A DNA stretch of 18,482 nt from Spirochaetaceae bacterium (GTDB lineage Bacteria > Spirochaetota > Spirochaetia > Treponematales > Breznakiellaceae). Every line of letters begins with the position of its first letter. The stretch's first letter is position 1. Of the stretch, positions 7,243-15,411 are shown piece by piece. A program made the translations under genes and the position numbers. The stretch covers positions 1 to 18,482 of the forward strand of contig JAIRPH010000101.1 in NCBI GenBank assembly GCA_031257135.1, given 5' to 3'. A model generated the notes under the pieces. It had not been told where the DNA came from. It ran no database searches and saw only the letters and a program-made list of their open reading frames with translations.

Positions 7243-8496
7243 ATGACTTCCAAAGAAAGAGTGCAGGCGGCTTTCGCCCACAAAGAAGCTGATAAAGTAC
7301 CGGTTGATTTCGGCAACTTCTGCTGTTCAAACATCAACGCTGATACGATGAGAAAACTCCGCCGGCATTACGGACTGCCGGACCATCCTATCAAAATCAA
7401 GGATATGTCCACGATGGTCGGTATTATGGAAGAAGATTTGATGAACCTCATGGGATGCGACGTGCAGGAATTGGACCCTTACGGGGATACCTTCGGCAAC
7501 GTCAACGAAAACTGGAAAACATGGACCTATCTCGGCGAAACCGTACTGATTCCGGGCGACTGCGTCTTGAAAACCGATGAGAAGGGAGGAACCTATATCT
7601 ATCCCTGCGGCGACGCCTCCGCGGAACCCAGCGGATATCTGCCGAAAGGCGGTTTCTACTTCGATAACCTTGAGCGGTCGCCTCCTTTCGACGAAGATAA
7701 GGCTGATCCCCGCGAACAAGCCGAGGATTTCCCGGTCGTTTCCGACGCTATGATCGAGTTTCATAAACAGCGGATGAAGGCGTACCGCGGCTCTGAGCGG
7801 GCGGTTCAGGCAAGTCCGGGATACTTCGGACTGGGAGACGCGAACAATATCCCCGGTCCGAACCTCCGTAAGCCCCGGGGCATCCGCAGTATTGCGGATT
7901 GGTACACCGCGCCTCTGCTCTATCCTGAGTATGTGCATGAAGTCTTTGAAATCGTCATTGATCGGGCGATAGAAAGTTTCAAAAAGTATTTTGAAACTTT
8001 CGGCGATAGCATTGACGTTGCGTACATCTGCGGAACGGATTTCGGCGGACAGAACGGCCCTCTGATAAATCCCGAAATGTTTAAGACTATGTATATGCCT
8101 CATTACAAACGGCTTACCGATTGGGTACACGGTAATACAAAGTGGAAAGTAATTAAACACTGTTGCGGAGGCATCTTTCCTATCATTCCGTATATGATTG
8201 AAGCCGGCATTGACGCGCTTAATCCGGTGCAGTGTTCCGCGGAAGGCATGGAGCCTCAGCGTTTGAAGAATACCTATGGAAAAGATATACTGTTTTGGGG
8301 AGGAGGCGTGGATACGCAGAAGACTCTGCCTTTCGGCGCGCCAGAAGACGTGCGGAAAGAAACGCTAGAGCGGCTCAAGATTTTCTCCAAAGGCGGAGGG
8401 TATGTGTTCAGCGCGGTTCATAATATTCAAGCGAACATACCGATTGCCAACATCGCGGCAATGGTTGACGCGGTAAAGGAATTCAACGGTTCCTAG
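7243..8496 (+). CDS. UroD-family methyltransferase-like protein (MtaA/MtbA type)
   Basis: A 417-aa member of the uroporphyrinogen decarboxylase superfamily. N-terminal TSKERVQAAFAHKEADKVPVDFG is the standard opening of these proteins. HCCGG at 306-310 gives the His306-x-Cys308 pair used as zinc ligands in MtaA/MtbA-type corrinoid methyltransferases. The third ligand is usually Cys in a 'SPGCEIPPNTP' motif; here the aligned segment is SAVHNIQANIP, with His393. Such proteins move methyl groups between substrate, corrinoid protein and acceptor. Heme synthesis is unlikely because the gene is promoter-proximal in a cyclitol transport operon and a corrinoid protein is encoded 8.4 kb downstream. I infer a role in removing methyl groups from an imported compound; substrate and methyl acceptor are unknown. 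A good ribosome site (GAGGAG) fixes the start. Confidence 0.75.
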   Translation: MTSKERVQAAFAHKEADKVPVDFGNFCCSNINADTMRKLRRHYGLPDHPIKIKDMSTMVGIMEEDLMNLMGCDVQELDPYGDTFGNVNENWKTWTYLGETVLIPGDCVLKTDEKGGTYIYPCGDASAEPSGYLPKGGFYFDNLERSPPFDEDKADPREQAEDFPVVSDAMIEFHKQRMKAYRGSERAVQASPGYFGLGDANNIPGPNLRKPRGIRSIADWYTAPLLYPEYVHEVFEIVIDRAIESFKKYFETFGDSIDVAYICGTDFGGQNGPLINPEMFKTMYMPHYKRLTDWVHGNTKWKVIKHCCGGIFPIIPYMIEAGIDALNPVQCSAEGMEPQRLKNTYGKDILFWGGGVDTQKTLPFGAPEDVRKETLERLKIFSKGGGYVFSAVHNIQANIPIANIAAMVDAVKEFNGS

Positions 8497-8508
8497 TTTT
8501 TTTAAATC

Positions 8509-8541
8509 TAAGTTTTTTAAATCTAAGATTTAAAAAACTTA
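8509..8541. other. Strong AT-rich intercistronic hairpin
   Basis: Fourteen-bp arms (TAAGTTTTTTAAAT at 8509-8522 and its complement at 8528-8541) enclose a CTAAG loop. The left arm overlaps a tandem duplication of the unit TTTTTTAAATCTAAG spanning about 8497-8527. It lies between the UroD-like gene and the binding-protein gene, ahead of AGGAGG at 8552-8557. It may act as a partial terminator or an RNA-stabilising element that sets different expression for the binding protein; no clear T-run follows. Confidence 0.5.
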
Positions 8542-8565
8542 AAAATATTTTAGGAGGCTTAGAAA

Positions 8566-9540
8566 ATGAAAAAAGCAATGGTAGGTCTGGCAGTAGTGAT
8601 GATATTTGCATCCTGTCAGGGAAAAACGAACAGCAGTACGAGTTCCGGAGGCTCCAGTTCCAGCTCCGGAAGTCAGCCCCAGAAGATCAAAATCGCCTTC
8701 GCCCGAAGCGAGTCTAACGACACATGGCTTTCGTATCTGCATGACGCGTTCGCCGCGGAATTCGCGAGCAAGCCGGAATACGAAATCATCTGGTCTGACG
8801 GGCAGAACGACGTTACCCGACAGCAGGACAACGTGAATACCGCAATCGCCCAAGGGGTCAAAGCGGTAGTAGTTGTGCCGGTGGATACCAGCGCGTCCCC
8901 GCCTATGACCAGAGCCGCTCAGGAAGCGGGAATCCCGATAATCTACGTCAACCGCAATCCCTTCGGCACGTCCGCTCCGCCCCAAGGCGCGTACTACTGC
9001 GGTTCAGACTCGGTAATCGCGGGGCGGCTCCAGATGGAAGAATTAGGACGGCAAATGGGCGGAACCGGCGGCGTCTGCATCTTAATGGGTCAGCTTAACC
9101 ACGAAGCCGCGCAGGACAGAAGCCGGGGCGTCAAAGAAGTGCTTCAAGAAAAGTATCCGAACATCGCGCTTCTGGGAGAACAGAGCGGAAACTGGATGCG
9201 TAACGAGGCGGTAACGGTAGTGGAAAACTGGCTTACCGCGTACCCGAATCTCACCGCGATTGCGTCGAACAACGACGAAATGGCGCTCGGCGCGCTGGTC
9301 GCGCTTGAAAGCGCGGGGAGAAAAGGCGTGCTGGTCGCGGGAACCGACGGAAACCCTGACGCCCTCCAAGCCGTCAAAGACGGACGTCTTATAGCCACGG
9401 TGCTTCAAGACGCGGCGGGTCAGGGAAAGGGCGCGGCGGATTACGCGGTACGGGCAATCAAAGGCGAAAAACTTGAGCCGGTAAACTGGGTTCCGTTCGT
9501 GCTGATTACGAAAGAAAATCTGAGCGATTACTTAAAGTAA
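8566..9540 (+). CDS. Sugar/cyclitol ABC transporter substrate-binding lipoprotein
   Basis: A 324-aa periplasmic-binding protein of the ribose/galactose class (Peripla_BP_4). The N-terminus MKKAMVGLAVVMIFASC is a short lipoprotein signal with Cys17 as the likely lipidated residue; FASC is a relaxed lipobox of the sort accepted in spirochaetes. A Ser/Gly-rich linker (about 22-36) leads to the two-lobed binding fold, with IKIAFARSESNDTW at its start, 'VKAVVVVPVDTSA' in the middle and VLVAGTDGNPDALQAVKDG near residues 265-282. It should deliver its ligand to the RbsA/RbsC-like pair immediately downstream. Given the cluster, inositol or a methylated inositol is the likely ligand (inference). AGGAGG 8 nt upstream marks the start. 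Confidence 0.9.
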   Translation: MKKAMVGLAVVMIFASCQGKTNSSTSSGGSSSSSGSQPQKIKIAFARSESNDTWLSYLHDAFAAEFASKPEYEIIWSDGQNDVTRQQDNVNTAIAQGVKAVVVVPVDTSASPPMTRAAQEAGIPIIYVNRNPFGTSAPPQGAYYCGSDSVIAGRLQMEELGRQMGGTGGVCILMGQLNHEAAQDRSRGVKEVLQEKYPNIALLGEQSGNWMRNEAVTVVENWLTAYPNLTAIASNNDEMALGALVALESAGRKGVLVAGTDGNPDALQAVKDGRLIATVLQDAAGQGKGAADYAVRAIKGEKLEPVNWVPFVLITKENLSDYLK

Positions 9541-9572
9541 TTCCGCGGCAGAGAGGAGGGTGTAAAACCGGT

Positions 9573-11114
9573 ATGGCAAGCGAATATATTCTTGAAATGA
9601 AAGACATCGTTAAAACGTTTCCGGGGGTTCAGGCGCTTCGGGGCGTGAATCTGCAAGTCCGTCCGGGAGAGATTCACGCGCTGATGGGGGAAAACGGCGC
9701 GGGAAAATCTACGCTAATGAAGTGCATTATCGGATTGCAGACGCCGACTAGCGGAACTATCGTCTTCGACGGAAAAACGTTGGAACGCTATACCGCGGCG
9801 GAAGCCCTGAACATGGGAATTTCCATGATTCATCAGGAATTGAATCCGGTTTTGCACCGTTCCATCATGGAAAACATCTGGCTTGGGCGGGAACCGCAGA
9901 CCCGGCTGGGACTCATCGACGACAAAAAGATGATTGAAATGACCCGGAAGGTTCTCGAAGAAATCCATATGCTGGAAGACCCGCGGACGCCGATGTCGGA
10001 ACTGACGGTCGCCAAAATGCAGATGTGCGAAATAGCCAAAGCCGTTTCATACAATTCAAAACTGATCCTTATGGACGAGCCTACCTCCGCGCTTACCAAC
10101 CGCGAGGTAGAACAGCTTTTCACTATCATGCGGAAGCTGAAAGCCAAAGGGGTCAGCATGATCTACATTTCCCACAAGCTCGACGAAATCTATCAGATCA
10201 CGGATATTGTCAGCGTGTATCGGGACGGGGCGTACATCGGCACGGAAAAGACCGCCGATCTCAAGATAGAAAAACTGATCAACATGATGGTAGGGCGGGA
10301 TGTGAAAGACCAGTTTCCCAAGATTTCCTGCGCTATAGGAGACGTCAAACTTGAGGTCAAAAATCTATCCCACAGAAAGTATTTCAAAGACATCTCTTTT
10401 ACTGTCCGTAAAGGCGAGATTCTCGGGGTTGCAGGGCTTGTCGGCGCGGGGCGCAGTGAAGTGATGGAAACTATCTTCGGCGTGCGCCAGAAAACCGGCG
10501 GACAGATTTTTGTGGACGGCAAAGAAGTAAACATCCGGCGCGTCGAAGACGCAAAAAAAGCCGGCATCGCGCTTATTACCGAAGACAGAAAACAGTCCGG
10601 CATTTTCCCGATGCTGGATATTCAGCTTAACATGGTGATCGGCAACATCCCTCGGTTTCTAGGCAAAGGCAGGCTTATTCGGGCTAAAGAGATGCGAACA
10701 GTTTGCGAAGACTATGTGAAAAAGATTCAGGTGAAAACCCCGAATCTGGAACAGCTCATCCAGAATCTTTCCGGCGGAAATCAGCAGAAAGTTCTTGTTG
10801 CCCGGTGGCTGATGACCAATCCCGACATCCTGATCTTCGACGAGCCGACTCGAGGCATCGATGTGCTTACCAAGTCGGAGATACACAGGCTTATCAGCGG
10901 ACTTGCGGGAGAGGGTAAATCCATTATCATGATTTCTTCGGAACTGCCCGAAATCATGGGCATGAGCGACCGCATTATGATTATGCACCAAGGAAAAATT
11001 TCCGGCATCATCGATAACCGCCCCGATTTAACCCAAGATGAATTGATGGCTTACGCCACCAATACCATAGAAGAGAAACCAGCAAAAGGAGTAACCAATG
11101 ATGCTTCCAAGTAA
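9573..11114 (+). CDS. Ribose-type (RbsA/MglA) sugar ABC transporter ATPase, double domain
   Basis: A 513-aa tandem ATPase energising import of the ligand bound by the upstream lipoprotein. The N-terminal half has Walker A GENGAGKST (39-47), a Q-loop within ISMIHQELNP, and Walker B LILMDEPTSAL. Its signature segment is the degenerate SELTVAKMQM, normal for the RbsA class. The C-terminal half has the degenerate Walker A GLVGAGRSE, intact signature LSGGNQQKVLVARW and ILIFDEPTRGID. It lies 32 bp after the binding-protein gene; GGAGG is 13 nt from the ATG, a long spacing, but no better start is visible. Its last 17 nt overlap the permease gene. Related systems import ribose, galactose, xylose or myo-inositol (IatA). 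Confidence 0.93.
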   Translation: MASEYILEMKDIVKTFPGVQALRGVNLQVRPGEIHALMGENGAGKSTLMKCIIGLQTPTSGTIVFDGKTLERYTAAEALNMGISMIHQELNPVLHRSIMENIWLGREPQTRLGLIDDKKMIEMTRKVLEEIHMLEDPRTPMSELTVAKMQMCEIAKAVSYNSKLILMDEPTSALTNREVEQLFTIMRKLKAKGVSMIYISHKLDEIYQITDIVSVYRDGAYIGTEKTADLKIEKLINMMVGRDVKDQFPKISCAIGDVKLEVKNLSHRKYFKDISFTVRKGEILGVAGLVGAGRSEVMETIFGVRQKTGGQIFVDGKEVNIRRVEDAKKAGIALITEDRKQSGIFPMLDIQLNMVIGNIPRFLGKGRLIRAKEMRTVCEDYVKKIQVKTPNLEQLIQNLSGGNQQKVLVARWLMTNPDILIFDEPTRGIDVLTKSEIHRLISGLAGEGKSIIMISSELPEIMGMSDRIMIMHQGKISGIIDNRPDLTQDELMAYATNTIEEKPAKGVTNDASK

Positions 11115-12075
11115 TGTAAAACAGTTTACGCAAAAATACGGCATCCTGCTTATCCTTATCGGGATGTGCATCGTGTTCGCCATTTTGTCTCCAGCCTTTT
11201 TGAGCAAGTCCAATGTCCTGAACATTCTGAACCAGACGGCTATCTGGGGCATTATGGCGCTTGGCATGACCTTTGTTATCATCGCAAAAGGCATTGATCT
11301 TTCTGTAGGTTCTGTGCTTGCCTTTTCAGGGCTTGTGGCGGCGAGTTTGGCGCAGGTTCCGGCGCAGATGAAACTGTATCCGAATATGCCTGAACTGCCG
11401 GTCATTATTCCGATTTTGGCGGGGCTGTTGATAGGCGCGTTATGCGGAGCGATTAACGGCGCGCTCATCGCGTTTACCAAGATTCCGGCGTTTATCGCAA
11501 CTCTGGGCATGATGACGGTTGTACGAGGCTTCGCTCTTATCTACTCAAACGCTCGTCCGGTAAGCAACCTTACGCCTTCAATGAACGCCATAGGCTCAAA
11601 GGTTGGAGATATTCCTATTCCGATTATCATCTATCTGGCGGTAGTAGGCGTAAGTTATATTCTGCTGAATAAAACCCGTTTCGGAAAGAATACCTATGCT
11701 ATCGGCGGTAACATTACGGCCGCGGAAGTATCCGGCGTCAACGTGGGAAAAAACATCATCTTGATTTACGGCTTTTGCGGACTCCTTGCGGGGCTTGCCG
11801 CGCTGGTATTCGCCGGACGGGTCGGAAGCGTTCACCCCGGCGCGGCTGACGGCTACGAATTGACCGCCATCGCCGCTACGACCATCGGAGGAACTTCTCA
11901 TTCCGGGGGCATCGGCACTATCGGAGGCGCGTTAATCGGCGCGCTCGTGCTGTCGGTAATGCGGAACGGAATGACCCTGCTGGGCTTCTCGCCGTACAGT
12001 CAGAAAATTCTTGAAGGTCTCATTATTGTCGGCGCGGTTGTTATCGATATGCGTAAAAACGCGCGGAAAGGATAG
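11098..12075 (+). CDS. Ribose-type sugar ABC transporter permease
   Basis: A 325-aa, highly hydrophobic inner-membrane protein of the RbsC/BPD_transp_2 family with about eight to ten membrane segments. Family marks are GIDLSVGSVLAFSG (about 64-77), IATLGMMTVVRGFALIYS and the C-terminal GGTSHSGGIGTIGGALIGAL. It forms the translocation channel with the upstream ATPase. Two ATG codons (11098, 11101) follow AAAGGAG; the first is spaced 7 nt and overlaps the ATPase gene by 17 nt, implying coupled translation. Only one permease gene is present, so it probably homodimerises as RbsC does. Confidence 0.93.
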   Translation: MMLPSNVKQFTQKYGILLILIGMCIVFAILSPAFLSKSNVLNILNQTAIWGIMALGMTFVIIAKGIDLSVGSVLAFSGLVAASLAQVPAQMKLYPNMPELPVIIPILAGLLIGALCGAINGALIAFTKIPAFIATLGMMTVVRGFALIYSNARPVSNLTPSMNAIGSKVGDIPIPIIIYLAVVGVSYILLNKTRFGKNTYAIGGNITAAEVSGVNVGKNIILIYGFCGLLAGLAALVFAGRVGSVHPGAADGYELTAIAATTIGGTSHSGGIGTIGGALIGALVLSVMRNGMTLLGFSPYSQKILEGLIIVGAVVIDMRKNARKG

Positions 12076-12080
12076 TCCTT
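12068..12080 (+). promoter_or_regulatory. Small hairpin sequestering the ribosome site of the IolI-like gene
   Basis: AAGGA-TAG-TCCTT directly precedes the ATG at 12081 and includes the stop codon TAG of the permease gene as loop. The AAGGA arm is the only ribosome site. A 5-bp stem could be opened by ribosomes finishing the permease, giving translational coupling (inference). Confidence 0.4.
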
Positions 12081-12956
12081 ATGCTGTGCAAAAAAAGGTT
12101 CGCTCTGAACCGGATTATTTCTCCGTCTATGAGTCTGCCGGATTTTGTAAAGTTCGCCGCACGCCTCGGCATCTCGAAGGTAGAACTCCGCAACGATTTG
12201 CCGGGCAGGACGGGAGATATCCTAGACGGGCTTAAACCCGCAGACCTGCGGAACCTTACCCGAAACGAAGGGGTTGATAGCATCTCGATAAACGCTTTGC
12301 AGAAGTTCAATCTGCCTTCCCGCAGAAAGGCTTGCATCGAGGAGCTGAAACGCTTGCTTGAACTGTCGGCGTCTATCGACTGTCCGGCAGTAGTGCTGTG
12401 TCCGAATAACGAACAGGATGACGCACGCACGCCGAAACAGAAGTACCGCGATACGGTCGATGCCCTTGCGGAATACGGCTCCTTATTTGCGGAATACGGT
12501 ATTGCGGGTTATGTGGAGGCTTTGGGCTTCAGCATATCTTCGCTGTCTTCTCTTCCGGCGGCGGCGCAGGCGGTTAAGGCGTCGGGATACGGATGCTACC
12601 GCGTCTTATTCGATACCTTTCATCACTATATCGGTCCGGATACTGTAGGTATGTTCGGCATGGACGGGTTTGGCGCGTCCTACGAAATCGCCTATACCGG
12701 ACTTGTTCATATTTCGGGCGTTGAGGACAGTATTCCTGTTGAACAATTTCTTGACGCTCACCGCGTCCTCATTGGTCCGCAAGACCGGATGAAAAACAAA
12801 GAAGTTATCCGCCGTCTCGTGTCCGCGGGATATTTAGGCGTCTTTTCTTTCGAGCCTTTTGGAGACGCGGTACAAAAACTGTCTCCTGACAAACTTGCGG
12901 CCAGTATAGAAGCAAGCCTGAAATATCTTACTGAACCCGAACAGGATCGCGCCTAA
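12081..12956 (+). CDS. iolI: IolI-like inosose isomerase (TIM-barrel protein)
   Basis: A 291-aa xylose-isomerase-like TIM-barrel protein. The closest pattern I recognise is Bacillus IolI (278 aa), which interconverts 2-keto-myo-inositol and 1-keto-D-chiro-inositol. Shared features are ISKVELRND near residue 31, SISINALQKFN (68-77; IolI has 'LALNALVFFN'), Glu146 in VEALGF, LFDTFHHY with Asp178, HISGVED with His210, and SFEPF with Glu258. These match the Glu/Asp/His/Glu metal set. The gene sits between the permease and the iolG-like dehydrogenase. Such an enzyme would let the pathway accept D-chiro-inositol, the core of D-pinitol. Substrate assignment within this family is uncertain; another keto-sugar isomerase or epimerase is possible. 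Confidence 0.7.
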   Translation: MLCKKRFALNRIISPSMSLPDFVKFAARLGISKVELRNDLPGRTGDILDGLKPADLRNLTRNEGVDSISINALQKFNLPSRRKACIEELKRLLELSASIDCPAVVLCPNNEQDDARTPKQKYRDTVDALAEYGSLFAEYGIAGYVEALGFSISSLSSLPAAAQAVKASGYGCYRVLFDTFHHYIGPDTVGMFGMDGFGASYEIAYTGLVHISGVEDSIPVEQFLDAHRVLIGPQDRMKNKEVIRRLVSAGYLGVFSFEPFGDAVQKLSPDKLAASIEASLKYLTEPEQDRA

Positions 12957-12985
12957 TGCGCCGCGATGTTTGCAAAAAAACTGTG

Positions 12986-13000
12986 TTCCTAAGTTAGGAA
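12986..13000. promoter_or_regulatory. 15-bp palindrome upstream of the iolG-like gene
   Basis: TTCCTAA-G-TTAGGAA lies in the 60-bp gap before the dehydrogenase gene, followed by an A-rich stretch and the AAGGA ribosome site. It could be a protein-binding site or a small RNA hairpin; nothing in the window repeats it. Confidence 0.35.
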
Positions 13001-13016
13001 AAAACAAGGAAAAAAT

Positions 13017-14039
13017 ATGAGTAACATACTGAATATCGGATTGCTCGGATGCGGACGCATCGGCAAACTGCACGGCAGGAATATCAATGCTTCCATTCCG
13101 GGCGCAAAAGTCGTAAGACTGGCGGAACCTATGCTGAATGACGCTCATAAAACATGGGCGGCGGAAGCCGGCATCCCGGCGGTAAGCAAAGACCCGGTGG
13201 ATGTTATGAACGCCAAAGATATAGACGCTGTGTTTATCTGTTCTCCCACAGATACGCACGCGGATTTTATTATCCAAGCGGCTGAAGCGGGAAAACACAT
13301 TTTCTGCGAAAAACCGATTCATACCGACATCGGGCGTATCAAAGAAGCTCTCCGGGCGGTTGAGAAAGCCGGCGTTATTCTGCAAATCGGTTTTGTCCGG
13401 CGGTTCGATCATAATCACAAAAAAGTACGAGATACCGTCGCTTCCGGTTTATTGGGAAAGCCTCATCTCATCAAGATTTCTTCCCGGGATCCCGAACCGC
13501 CGCCTCTTGAATATACGGCCGTTTCCGGCGGTCTTTTTATGGATATGATGATCCACGATTTTGACATGGCTCGGTATCTTGCGGGAAGCGAGGTAGCCGA
13601 AGTAAACGCAGTCGGCGCGGCGCTTATCGACGAGCGCATCAAACAGTATCGCGATGTAGATACGGCGGTAGTGACGCTGAAGTTTGAAAACGGCGCGCTG
13701 GGAGTTATCGACAACAGCCGGGCCGCCCGGTACGGCTACGATCAGCGCACTGAAGTCCATTGCGAGAAAGGCTGTGTTCAGACCGGAAACGATCTCATCG
13801 ATATGTCTATGATCAGTACCGCCGAAGGGGTTCTCTGCGAGCGTCCTAAATGGTTTTTCCTTGACCGCTACAACGATGCGTTTATCGCGGAAGCCCGATC
13901 TTTCGTGGACGCCGTAACGAACCGCAAAGAGCCGCCGGTAAGCGGAAAAGACGGGCTTATGTCCGTGTACCTAGCCTTAGCCGCGGGTATTTCTCTTAAA
14001 GAAAACCGCTCCGTAAAACTGAGCGAAGTGATGCGCTAA
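13017..14039 (+). CDS. iolG: Inositol 2-dehydrogenase-like protein (Gfo/Idh/MocA family)
   Basis: A 340-aa NAD(P)-dependent oxidoreductase that should oxidise myo-inositol (or an isomer) to its inosose, the entry step of the pathway. The N-terminal Rossmann motif is GLLGCGRIGKLHG (8-20). The catalytic Lys99 lies in CEKP, and Asp176/His180 in GGLFMDMMIHDFDMARYL reproduce the Asp-x3-His spacing of the B. subtilis IolG active site. Length matches the family (about 340). It is the last gene of the transporter operon, with AAGGA 8 nt upstream of the ATG. Because the family is broad, the enzyme could prefer chiro- or scyllo-inositol, or an inositol methyl ether. Confidence 0.88.
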   Translation: MSNILNIGLLGCGRIGKLHGRNINASIPGAKVVRLAEPMLNDAHKTWAAEAGIPAVSKDPVDVMNAKDIDAVFICSPTDTHADFIIQAAEAGKHIFCEKPIHTDIGRIKEALRAVEKAGVILQIGFVRRFDHNHKKVRDTVASGLLGKPHLIKISSRDPEPPPLEYTAVSGGLFMDMMIHDFDMARYLAGSEVAEVNAVGAALIDERIKQYRDVDTAVVTLKFENGALGVIDNSRAARYGYDQRTEVHCEKGCVQTGNDLIDMSMISTAEGVLCERPKWFFLDRYNDAFIAEARSFVDAVTNRKEPPVSGKDGLMSVYLALAAGISLKENRSVKLSEVMR

Positions 14040-14049
14040 CGGTTATGCA

Positions 14050-14102
14050 ACGGCAGTACCGAGGGGAGCGATTACTGCGTGCCTCGATAGGGTTACTGCC
14101 GT
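14050..14102. terminator. Long hairpin between convergent iolG-like and LacI genes
   Basis: ACGGCAGTACC (14050-14060) pairs with GGTTACTGCCGT (14091-14102, one bulged T), and an inner CGAGG/CCTCG pairing (14060-14064 with 14082-14086) can form. A further GC-rich inverted segment (GGCGG...CCGCC) follows at about 14104-14130. The location between convergent genes suggests a bidirectional transcription barrier, but no U-run follows, so it is not a canonical intrinsic terminator. Confidence 0.45.
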
Positions 14103-14142
14103 CGGCGGTGATATTTTACCTGCGCCGCCCCGCCGAATAGGG

Positions 14143-15180
14143 TTAGCAAGATTGAGGATACCTGATATTTTCCGGAATCCGAATATCAATGGCGGTAAAA
14201 ATTTCTCCTTTCGGCAACGGCTCGTTATGGTAGAAATGCTGGAAAAAAAGCTGTACCGGATACGCTCCTTGCCGATACAGGTCTTGACCGATGGTACAGG
14301 TGATAATCCGCTGATGTACCAGTTCTTGGATGTCCTCGTACAGATCAAAGCAGACGATTTTGATTTTTTCCGCAAAGCCCAGCGTTTTCACCGCCCGTCC
14401 TACTTCTCTGACTCTGCCGGTTGTGATATATATACCGTTCAATCCGGGATGCTCTTGTAACAGCTTTACTGTTTCCCGATAGGTTATAATAGGGTCTTCA
14501 AAGTTTTGGATGGTTTTCACTATGGCAATATCAGGATATTCGGCGCGGAGCAGTTCAGAAAACCCCGCGAACCGGTTTATATCGCTTAAAAAATTCTGCG
14601 ATCCGGTAATGACCGCAACGGTTCCGCGGCCGCCTATGAACGCCGCCATAAGCCGCGCCGCCGCTCGTCCTGCCTGCCGCAAGTTCTGTCCGATAAAGCA
14701 AATCCGTTCATCCCCGGGTAAGTCGTTGTTTACGGTAATAACCGGGATGCCTTTTTGCGTAAGGGTTCGTACCGCGTCTATAATACGTTTGCTGTTAAAA
14801 GGCGTTACAATCACTCCGGCGGTTTTCTCCGGCATACACGCTTCCAATATGCCTGCCTGAGCCTCAATATCGGGATAATCCACAGACTTTATATCAACAA
14901 AAAATCCGAAATCAGCATACTGCGCCGCCTGTTCTGTGATGCCCGCGCTTATCTGAGCGTAGGCGTCAGTTTTATACAACACCGCGGTTATCGTCAGCCT
15001 GCTGTTCTGCATTTTAAGTGCTTTTCCCGCAATATTCGGCTTGTAGTCGAGGTCGGACAGCACCTGTAAAACATGACGCCGGGTTTTCTCTTTCACGCCG
15101 GGGCGGTTGTGTATTACTTTATCTACGGTCGCCCGGCAGACGCCGCTGATTTTCGCTATTTCTTTCAGTGTAACAGACAT
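14143..15180 (-). CDS. LacI-family transcriptional regulator
   Basis: A 345-aa regulator. The N-terminal helix-turn-helix VTLKEIAKISGVCRATVDKVI (residues 3-23) is followed by HNRPGVKEKTRRHVLQVL and a hinge around residues 50-62, then a periplasmic-binding-protein-like ligand domain similar in type to the binding lipoprotein upstream. Helix 2 reads 'TVDKVI' rather than the common 'TVSRVL', a variant seen in a subgroup of sugar-responsive LacI proteins. It probably senses a cyclitol or an intermediate. Two copies of ATAGACACGTAT, one before its own promoter region and one just downstream of the next operon's promoter, are its likely operators (inference). The start at 15180 follows AAGGA at an 8-nt spacing. 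Confidence 0.9.
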   Translation of the reverse strand: MSVTLKEIAKISGVCRATVDKVIHNRPGVKEKTRRHVLQVLSDLDYKPNIAGKALKMQNSRLTITAVLYKTDAYAQISAGITEQAAQYADFGFFVDIKSVDYPDIEAQAGILEACMPEKTAGVIVTPFNSKRIIDAVRTLTQKGIPVITVNNDLPGDERICFIGQNLRQAGRAAARLMAAFIGGRGTVAVITGSQNFLSDINRFAGFSELLRAEYPDIAIVKTIQNFEDPIITYRETVKLLQEHPGLNGIYITTGRVREVGRAVKTLGFAEKIKIVCFDLYEDIQELVHQRIITCTIGQDLYRQGAYPVQLFFQHFYHNEPLPKGEIFTAIDIRIPENIRYPQSC

Positions 15181-15200
15181 TGTGTTAATCCTTTTTTCTA

Positions 15201-15229
15201 AATATAGCAGAAACCGAAAAAGCTGTCAT
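15201..15229 (-). promoter_or_regulatory. Possible promoter of the LacI-family gene
   Basis: On the minus strand ATGACA (15224-15229) and TATATT (15201-15206) are 17 bp apart. An alternative is TTGACG (15280-15285) with TATTAT (15255-15260) at a long 19-bp spacing, which would put the 15243-15254 repeat at the start site. I cannot choose between them from sequence. Confidence 0.4.
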
Positions 15230-15242
15230 CATACCTTATACT

Positions 15243-15254
15243 ATAGACACGTAT
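15243..15254. promoter_or_regulatory. Probable LacI operator O1
   Basis: ATAGACACGTAT is an exact 12-bp repeat of 15412-15423, followed in both by (A/C)TAAT. It has the central CpG typical of LacI-family operators, although this copy is less symmetric than O2. Its position upstream of the regulator gene suggests autoregulation. Confidence 0.5.
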
Positions 15255-15358
15255 ATAATAAATTAAGCCTTGTCCGGTTCGTCAATTCCTACAATATAAG
15301 TTTATTTTTCGTTAAATAAGTCTTTTATTTCGTATTAAAGAAAAAAAATTAAAAAAAC

Positions 15359-15399
15359 TGAAAATTTCATTTGACATTCAGAAAATACGGAGATATTCT
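15359..15399 (+). promoter_or_regulatory. Promoter of the second UroD/corrinoid operon
   Basis: TTGACA (15371-15376) and TATTCT (15394-15399) are spaced 17 bp, the same hexamers as the 7191 promoter. TGAAAATTTCA (15359-15369), an 11-bp palindrome, abuts the -35. The predicted start is near 15406, directly before the LacI-type operator O2. Confidence 0.65.
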
Positions 15400-15411
15400 T
15401 AAAATATATAA

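Noticed and set aside
7327..8160. 277-aa open frame on the minus strand inside the UroD-like gene
   Set aside because: It is antisense to a gene with clear family motifs and has no family resemblance of its own; long antisense frames are common at this base composition.
7243..8496. True uroporphyrinogen-III decarboxylase (HemE)
   Set aside because: The protein is longer than HemE (~350 aa), carries the His-x-Cys zinc motif of methyltransferase relatives, and sits in a transporter operon with no other heme genes.
8497..8541. CRISPR or mobile-element end
   Set aside because: There are only two tandem copies of a short AT-rich unit, no spacers, no transposase and no target-site duplication visible.
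12834..13418. 194-aa minus-strand frame spanning the IolI-like/iolG-like junction
   Set aside because: It overlaps two convincing plus-strand genes and shows no domain or ribosome site.
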